Translations under genes and position numbers: made by a program
The notes under the pieces: model-generated
Seen by the model: only the letters and a program-made list of their open reading frames with translations
What the model was told of the DNA's origin: nothing
The model's database searches: none
Shown here: positions 51,338-56,000 of the stretch, piece by piece
Layout: every line of letters begins with the position of its first letter
Position numbering within the stretch: the first letter of the stretch is position 1
From: Clostridia bacterium
Lineage (GTDB): Bacteria; Bacillota; Clostridia; Oscillospirales; Butyricicoccaceae
DNA: 56,000 bases
Direction of reading: 5' to 3'
NCBI GenBank assembly: GCA_021205365.1
Contig: JAJPXP010000056.1
Location: 1 to 56,000 of the forward strand

Positions 51338-51997
51338 ATGATGAAGACGAAGAAGACAGAGCTGGTATTTATTCTCGATAGAAGCGGTTCTATGAGCGGA
51401 TTGGAAGCAGATACGATCGGCGGCTACAATTCCATGCTGGAAAAGCAGAGAAAGGAACCGGGAGAAGCCATTGTGACAACCGTACTGTTTGACGACCAGT
51501 ACGAGCTGCTGCATGACCGCATGGATATCCGAAGCATCACACCGATCACCGACAGGGAATATTATGTCCGTGGCTGTACGGCTCTTCTGGATGCAGTTGG
51601 ACGCACCATCCAGAAGATTGCCAATGTACAAAAGCATACTGCACCGGAACACCGTGCCGATCAGGTTTTATTTGTCATCACGACGGATGGCATGGAAAAT
51701 GCCAGCCGGGAATATAGCTATGAACAGATCCGGGCCATGATCGAACGGGAAAAGACAGAATTTGGCTGGGAATTTCTGTTCCTTGGTGCCAATATTGACG
51801 CCATTGCAGTAGCAAGCCGGTTTGGGATTGGCGCAGACCGTGCCGTCAATTACCATGCAGACAGCTTGGGCACACAGCTGAACTATGAGGTAGTCAGCGA
51901 AGCTATTACCCATGTACGCACCTGTGCAGCACCGATGCGTGCAGACTGGAAATCCCGTATTGAGAAGGATTTCCGCAGCAGAAAATCCGCGAGATAA
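51338..51997 (+). CDS. VWA domain protein
   Basis: A 219-residue cytoplasmic von Willebrand A protein with the MIDAS motif DRSGSMS near residue 14, a TALLDAVG threonine and VITTDGMENASREY. It has no signal peptide. VWA proteins of this kind act as metal-dependent protein scaffolds. The start at 51338 (or the next ATG at 51341) is set by GGAGG at 51328-51332. It ends the ADP-ribose group. Confidence 0.8.
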   Translation: MMKTKKTELVFILDRSGSMSGLEADTIGGYNSMLEKQRKEPGEAIVTTVLFDDQYELLHDRMDIRSITPITDREYYVRGCTALLDAVGRTIQKIANVQKHTAPEHRADQVLFVITTDGMENASREYSYEQIRAMIEREKTEFGWEFLFLGANIDAIAVASRFGIGADRAVNYHADSLGTQLNYEVVSEAITHVRTCAAPMRADWKSRIEKDFRSRKSAR

Positions 51998-52018
51998 AAA
52001 CACAACATTTTATTTTGG

Positions 52019-52062
52019 AAGCCGGCAGGGCAGGGGGATGCTTTGCCGGCTCCGGCTTTTTA
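52019..52062 (+). terminator. Terminator after the VWA gene
   Basis: Arms AAGCCGG/CCGGCTT (52019-52025, 52052-52058) with TTTT after, competing with an inner AGCCGGCA/TGCCGGCT stem (52020-52051). A further hairpin TCCTGCATC/GATGCAGGA lies at 52069-52095. The rest of the gap to 52421 is AT-rich, with one more weak dyad, and has no gene. Confidence 0.7.
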
Positions 52063-52421
52063 CCAGTGTCCTGCATCCAACAAAATGATGCAGGAAATAA
52101 CATATGGATTCCGCAGATATCATATCTTCACGATGAAAACATACTGGAAAATGACGAAAGCATGCAGTGTATCATTGCATAAGAAAATCAAACTTAATTT
52201 GAACAAGCTGCCCAAAATAGGATACCTATAAAGATAATATACACAAATATCATATACAAAAATTATTTATTTTGTACAGCATTTCACTAGACTCTCGGTC
52301 AACTTTACAGTATTATAATCGCAGGAAAAGGGAATAACATAATGCAGGGAAGGGGAAATTTTCCTGCAAAATGCATCCCGGATAAAAGACTTATTTTTGA
52401 TTAAAAAAAGAGGTAATTGTT

Positions 52422-52523
52422 ATGAATTTCTTCAAGAAACTTGCAAAGACATATGTAAATGCTGTCGTCAATGCACCGTATGCAATGTCCGTTGGTAAGG
52501 GCAAGACCATGCCGAGGGATTAA
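52422..52523 (+). CDS. 33-residue hypothetical peptide
   Basis: A free-standing short gene with AGAGGT 7 bases upstream of ATG 52422 and a strong terminator 28 bases after its stop. The peptide is amphipathic: a basic MNFFKKLAKTYVNAVVN helix, then a GKGKTMPRD tail. It has no signal-peptide cleavage site or leader-type Gly-Gly. Function unknown; a signalling, membrane-active or regulatory peptide are all possible. Confidence 0.5.
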   Translation: MNFFKKLAKTYVNAVVNAPYAMSVGKGKTMPRD

Positions 52524-52550
52524 TTTTTCTTAGCCAATATTGATACATGA

Positions 52551-52584
52551 AAAACACCTGGCAGAGTTATCTGCCAGGTGTTTT
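52551..52584. terminator. Bidirectional terminator
   Basis: Fourteen-base perfect arms (52551-52564, 52571-52584) with A-run before and T-run after. It serves the small plus-strand peptide gene and the minus-strand cotJC remnant. A second perfect hairpin (52601-52629) lies between it and the remnant. Confidence 0.9.
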
Positions 52585-52634
52585 TCTCTATGTACAGGAA
52601 TATCCGGCACGGTAGGAGCGTGCCGGATATCCGG

Positions 52635-52922
52635 TTATTTCTTCTTGGTACAGCAGGTATCGAAGGATGGATTGTAAGCATAATAATTTTTCGAATCCAG
52701 ATTTTCCTGTACATCCCGCAAGGCTTCGCCGAAACGCTGGAAATGCACGATTTCACGTTCCCGCAGGAATTTGATCGGGTCACGTACCTCGGGATCGTCA
52801 ATCAGCCGCAGCAGGTTGTCGTAGGATAGTCGTGCTTTCTGCTCTGCTGCGCCTGCATAAGAACAAATTTGCGGGCAAACCGGAAACAGGACAAGCATGG
52901 AATTTGCGTTTTGTTCCGGCAA
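52635..52922 (-). pseudogene. cotJC: Truncated CotJC-type manganese catalase
   Basis: The C-terminal half (AAEQKARLSYDNLLRLIDDPEVRDPIKFLREREIVHFQRFGEALRDVQENLDSKNYYAYNPSFD) clearly matches spore-coat manganese catalases (CotJC). Normal members are about 190-200 residues; here only about 75 are homologous. The first 20 residues (MPEQNANSMLVLF...) do not match and come from the truncation. The metal-ligand half is largely lost, so it should be inactive. It supports a spore-forming ancestry. Confidence 0.8.
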
Positions 52923-52926
52923 GAGG

Positions 52927-52968
52927 AAAAAATATGTGACCGGGATTTTAGAGCCATCCCGGCCACAT
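52927..52968 (-). terminator. Minus-strand terminator of the SDR gene
   Basis: Arms ATGTG-A-CCGGGAT and ATCCCGG-C-CACAT (52934-52946, 52956-52968), one mismatch. On the minus strand a T-run follows. Confidence 0.75.
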
Positions 52969-53002
52969 AGAATAAAGAAAAATATAAGAGGATAATACCT
53001 GT

Positions 53003-53794
53003 TTAAATGCAGCGGATCAGGCCGCCCTCCGCACGAATGGTTGCACCATTCGTAGCAGCGGATACTTCAGAGCAGTAATAAGTGACTGTCGAAGCAATTT
53101 CTTCCACTGTGGTGATACGCTGAAGAAGCTGGGTAGGCTCATAGGTTACAAAATAGTCCTTGATTGCCTGATCGAGATCCTTTCCTTCGCGTTTTGCGCG
53201 GTCAGTTTGATAGGCAGCGGTGTTTTCTGTCCAGGTCAGACCCGGCAGAAGCGAGTTTACGGCAACCTTTGTTCCCTTGGTCATCTCGGCCAAAGCACGG
53301 GCCAGACCGATAATAGCTGTTTTGGCAACACTGTAATGAACCATATCTGTCAGAGGCTTCATGCCGCATTCGCTGGCGATTAGAACCATTCGTCCACTGT
53401 TCCGGGCGAGCATTTTGGGCAGAAAATGGCGGCACATACGAATCTGAGAATACAGATTGACTTGCAGCATCCAATCCCATTCTTCATCGGTAATTTCTGC
53501 AAATGGCGTTCCTTTGTAAGCGCCGAGATTGTTTACGAGGATGTCCAACTCACCGATTGCGTCGACAGCATCGGTTACCGCTTTGGCGCCTTCTGCAGTG
53601 CTGAGATCACCAACTGCCATATAACATTTACCGAACTGGGACAGCTCGTCCGCAGTCTTTTGCAAAGAGGTCTTGCTGCGGCCATTTATGATAACAATTG
53701 CACCTTCTTGCAGCAGGCTCTTTGCAATGCCTTTGCCAATACCGGCAGAAGAACCCGTTACCAGAGCAAGTTTTCCCATCAGCTTTAGATCCAT
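53003..53794 (-). CDS. SDR family oxidoreductase
   Basis: A 263-residue classical short-chain dehydrogenase with cofactor loop TGSSAGIGKG, NNLG, catalytic serine in LIASECG and YSVAK. Arginine/serine after the second strand (INGRSKTS) suggests NADP(H). The substrate is not predictable. It has a consensus promoter and GntR-type operator upstream, and lies next to two GntR regulators that probably control it. Confidence 0.88.
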   Translation of the reverse strand: MDLKLMGKLALVTGSSAGIGKGIAKSLLQEGAIVIINGRSKTSLQKTADELSQFGKCYMAVGDLSTAEGAKAVTDAVDAIGELDILVNNLGAYKGTPFAEITDEEWDWMLQVNLYSQIRMCRHFLPKMLARNSGRMVLIASECGMKPLTDMVHYSVAKTAIIGLARALAEMTKGTKVAVNSLLPGLTWTENTAAYQTDRAKREGKDLDQAIKDYFVTYEPTQLLQRITTVEEIASTVTYYCSEVSAATNGATIRAEGGLIRCI

Positions 53795-53859
53795 AGTATA
53801 CGCCTCCTATTGTCATTGATGGCAGTGCTGGAACCATGCATGTTACATTTAATGAGTAT

Positions 53860-53888
53860 ATTATACACATAGAATGGAATACTGTCAA
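53860..53888 (-). promoter_or_regulatory. Consensus promoter of the SDR gene
   Basis: On the minus strand, TTGACA (plus-strand 53883-53888), a 17-base spacer and TATAAT (53860-53865): a perfect sigma-A promoter, 66 bases before the start codon. Confidence 0.85.
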
Positions 53889-53913
53889 TAAGAATAGAAC
53901 TATATATTTAATA

Positions 53914-53925
53914 ATTGTCGACAAT
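53914..53925. promoter_or_regulatory. GntR/FCD-type operator upstream of the SDR promoter
   Basis: Perfect 12-base palindrome ATTGTCGACAAT, matching the TTGTnnACAA pattern of FCD regulators. It sits about 26 bases upstream of the -35 box. Confidence 0.6.
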
Positions 53926-53961
53926 ATATAAAATAAAATTTTATTTTTAGCAGATTATACA

Positions 53962-53994
53962 AAAAACAGATCCGACTGGTCGGATCTGTTTTTG
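53962..53994. terminator. Bidirectional terminator after GntR regulator 1
   Basis: Fifteen-base perfect arms around a TG centre, with A-run and T-run on either side, ending right at the regulator's stop codon. Confidence 0.88.
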
Positions 53995-54660
53995 TTAGAG
54001 TGTTATGGGGAAGAAATTTTCCGGATAATCGTTTTCAAGATTATAGAATGATTTCAGATGATTGCAAATTAACGTTTCCGCAAGCTTTTCGTCGTGGTCC
54101 ATAAGGGCCTTTACGATTTCATGATGCTGCTGGATGTGAAGCAACTCGTTTTCCAAAACAGTTGGATGATGTAGCTGGATAAACTGTATGCGCAGCTGAA
54201 GCTCCTTTTGGAATTTGAATAGCAGCTCGTTGCCCGCTATGCGTGACAGCTCCAGATGAAATTCGCTGTCGCTGGAAAGGCGGACCCGGTCATGTCCTTC
54301 CGTGAATGCCTCGCTGCATTGTGTAGCCAATGCCTGAAGGCGTAAAAAGTCAGCATGGCTTCCGTAGAGGTTCGCTAATTTGATTGACAGCGTATCCAAT
54401 GCGACACGGACGGTACCAATTTCACGGATATCTTCGGGCGAAAAGACACGTACCTGGGCAAATCGGTTTGGGAAAATTTCAATCAGCCCATCGTTACATA
54501 ACTGGCGCATGGCGTCGCGGACAGGCGTCCGGCTTATATTAAATTCTTTTGCAATTCGGGTTTCGGGAATACGGTCGCCTGGCATCAGCTGTTTTGTCAT
54601 AATAAGATTCAGAAGATGGTTGTATGCCGGCTCGCTGAGGTTAACACTGCGTTTTGGCAT
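53995..54660 (-). CDS. GntR family regulator 1 (FCD subfamily)
   Basis: A 221-residue FadR/FCD regulator. The winged helix (about 5-70) has PAYNHLLNLIMTKQLMPGDRIPETRIAKEFNISRTPVRDAMRQL. The all-helical FCD domain holds D/H residues (DSEFHLELSRIAGN, HHEIVKAL) for a metal-ligand pocket. Start at MPKRS (54660), set by AAAGGAGGG. It probably controls the SDR gene. Confidence 0.88.
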   Translation of the reverse strand: MPKRSVNLSEPAYNHLLNLIMTKQLMPGDRIPETRIAKEFNISRTPVRDAMRQLCNDGLIEIFPNRFAQVRVFSPEDIREIGTVRVALDTLSIKLANLYGSHADFLRLQALATQCSEAFTEGHDRVRLSSDSEFHLELSRIAGNELLFKFQKELQLRIQFIQLHHPTVLENELLHIQQHHEIVKALMDHDEKLAETLICNHLKSFYNLENDYPENFFPITL

Positions 54661-54688
54661 TCCGATCCCTCCTTTCATTATTTTGATA

Positions 54689-54696
54689 TGTTAACA
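54689..54696. promoter_or_regulatory. GntR-type operator at the regulator 1 start
   Basis: TGTTAACA palindrome about 30 bases upstream of the start codon, a variant of the ATTGTCGACAAT site. The rest of the 54661-55091 gap is AT-rich, with a CTCCACGC/GCGTGGAG-type hairpin near 54897-54926 and no gene. Confidence 0.45.
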
Positions 54697-55091
54697 ATAT
54701 AACACACAACAATTAAAAAGAAAAGTATACAATTTCAAAAAAAACAATATATCTAAAAAATATAATACAATTTTGTTTAGAATGGTACAGTACAGCGTCA
54801 AAATAACGAAATACGCAAGATGTGAGGATGATTTTTATTGTCATTTGGCAGCCTGGTGTCACATGCGGCTCTCTGTGCAGCGTTGTGTAGAAAAACTCCA
54901 CGCAAGATATTCGTGATCTACGCGTGGAGAAGAAAACCATGAAATATTTAGATATTTGAAATATAGCAATGTATACGGATCGGGGAAAGAGGCGATGCCG
55001 GAGAGAATATGCACACAGCCGCGGATATAAAAAGAACGGAGATATTGCCGATGATGTGTGCAGAGGGAAACAGACGCATTTTGGAAGCTAT

Positions 55092-55769
55092 TTAGAAGTC
55101 CGGGGAGGAATATCTGGAGAAAAAGTGCGGGGGATATGTTTCCTCTAAATTATAGAACGAAACGAGATGACGGGTAATAATTTCCTGAGCCCGGCGTTCA
55201 TCACGCTGCAGCATAGCCTGGATAAGGTCAAAGTGATCCTGGACGTGCACCGAACGGTTTTGTATGGCGTCATGATGCGTCAGAAGGATGAAGTTGACAC
55301 GCAGGTATAAATCATTTTGAAATTGAAATAACAGATTACTTTGACTGATTTTGGCAATATGAAGATGAAATTTACTGTCTGCAGTGTGCTGTAGATACTC
55401 GTCGTGCATCTGCATTCCATGTTGACACTCTTTCGCGAATTTTTCTAATTCAAGAAAATCAGCCTGGCTTCCATAAAGCATGGCGAGTTTGACTGCCAGT
55501 GAGTCGATTGCAACGCGGATTGTACCGATATCTTTGATGGCGTCAGCAGAATAGGTCGCAATTTGAGGGCTGCTACGCGGTATCATTTTAAGCAGCCCGT
55601 CTTGCTCCAGCCGAAGCAGTGCTGTGTGTACCACAGTCCGGCTCACGGAAAACTGGGCTGCAATTTTGTTTTCTGAAATGCGATCACCAGCGGAAAATTC
55701 TCCTTGCATGATGCGCTGGAGCAGTGTGTCATAAAGTGGCTGTGTCAGATTTTTGTTACTCTTAGACAT
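55092..55769 (-). CDS. GntR family regulator 2 (FCD subfamily)
   Basis: A 225-residue paralogue of regulator 1: the same winged helix (QPLYDTLLQRIMQGEFSAGDRISENKIAAQFSVSRTVVHTALLRL) and FCD histidines (DSKFHLHIAKISQSN, DHFDLIQAM). The C-termini are alike (HLVSFYNLEETYPPHFF and HLKSFYNLENDYPENFF). They look like a tandem duplication with diverged recognition helices. Confidence 0.88.
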   Translation of the reverse strand: MSKSNKNLTQPLYDTLLQRIMQGEFSAGDRISENKIAAQFSVSRTVVHTALLRLEQDGLLKMIPRSSPQIATYSADAIKDIGTIRVAIDSLAVKLAMLYGSQADFLELEKFAKECQHGMQMHDEYLQHTADSKFHLHIAKISQSNLLFQFQNDLYLRVNFILLTHHDAIQNRSVHVQDHFDLIQAMLQRDERRAQEIITRHLVSFYNLEETYPPHFFSRYSSPDF

Positions 55770-55797
55770 AGTTTAACCTCTTGATGAAAATCGTACC

Positions 55798-55831
55798 AAA
55801 AAGCGGTCAACCAAATGGTTGACTGCTTTTT
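55798..55831. terminator. Terminator-like hairpin before regulator 2
   Basis: Arms of 15 bases (55798-55812, 55817-55831, one mismatch) with A- and T-runs. Only about 30 bases upstream of the regulator 2 start codon on the minus strand; it either ends an upstream transcript from beyond the window or attenuates regulator 2. Confidence 0.7.
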
Positions 55832-55976
55832 AGCGAGAGAGAGAGTTGAGTCCACATATACATAAATGTACAAGCTATGACTGCTTTCCGGACACTTATG
55901 TAAGACAAGAAGTGGAATAGGAGAAAATTAGATGAAATTGAATACATCTTGCGCTTATAGTATCACTTATTGCAAA

Positions 55977-55988
55977 TATTGTCAACAA
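55977..55988. promoter_or_regulatory. GntR-type operator at the window edge
   Basis: ATTGTCAACAAT, one base from the palindrome at 53914-53925. It belongs either to regulator 2 or to a gene to the right of the window. Confidence 0.5.
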
Positions 55989-56000
55989 TAATAGAATAAT

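Noticed and set aside
1-56000. CRISPR array, rRNA genes or complete tRNA genes
   Set aside because: No regularly spaced repeats, no rRNA-like stretches, and only one partial tRNA (40384-40428) were seen.

Overview
The window looks like a Gram-positive, spore-forming gut Clostridia chromosome (Oscillospirales or a close relative; species not determinable here). The reasons are strong AGGAGG-type ribosome binding sites, low-GC intergenic DNA, TTGNNN-N17-TATAAT promoters, a mannose-class PTS, a cotJC remnant and conjugation genes of the Tn1549 type. A tRNA-anchored integrative and conjugative element (ICE) fills the window from its left edge to about 40.43 kb. Host chromosome follows to 56 kb.

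ICE, conjugation half (1-21.4 kb, + strand). An HNH endonuclease and a small secreted Fn3-like protein come first. Next is a 2,176-residue DNA methylase/SNF2-type helicase whose gene contains a tnpV gene in another frame. A ParE/Phd-type toxin-antitoxin cassette follows with its own promoter and terminator. Then come a Toprim primase-like protein, an oriT candidate, MobC, the relaxase, PcfB, an ArdC-like protein, the VirD4 coupling ATPase, a VirB2/Maff2-like membrane protein, a VirB6-like protein, PrgI, the VirB4 ATPase and a VirB1-like lysozyme/CHAP hydrolase.

ICE, metabolic cargo (21.6-35.9 kb). A PRD/EIIA-type regulator and a small partner gene lie on the - strand. They diverge from a + strand cluster: EIIA, EIIB, EIIC and EIID of a mannose-class PTS, a zinc polyol dehydrogenase, a DUF4428 zinc-ribbon protein, a class II aldolase, RpiA, a HAD phosphatase, a glycerol-1-phosphate-dehydrogenase-like enzyme, an HPr lacking Ser46, and a two-subunit transketolase. 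My reading is uptake of a polyol or sugar as its phosphate, oxidation to a ketose phosphate, and entry into the pentose-phosphate pathway. No Enzyme I is present, so phosphate must come from the host's EI. The substrate is not determined.

ICE, integration half (36.0-40.43 kb). It holds a sigma-70-region-4-like regulator behind a stem-loop that hides its ribosome binding site, about 430 bp of strongly structured non-coding DNA, a MazF/PemK toxin overlapping the first of four consecutive excisionase-like genes, a tyrosine integrase and a 51-residue protein. The element ends in a 3' fragment of a tRNA-Arg(CCU) gene followed by the old tRNA terminator. The intact tRNA is expected beyond the left edge.

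Host part (40.43-56 kb). A surface-polysaccharide locus starts behind two tandem copies of one promoter: a WbpM/CapD-type dehydratase gene broken by an internal deletion, an Ig-like membrane protein, two tyrosine kinases with Wzz domains, glf and galE. Next is an ADP-ribose-processing group (ADP-ribosylglycohydrolase, macrodomain protein, VWA protein). Then come a 33-codon peptide gene, a truncated cotJC, an SDR dehydrogenase and two paralogous GntR/FCD regulators sharing a TTGTnnACAA-type operator motif.
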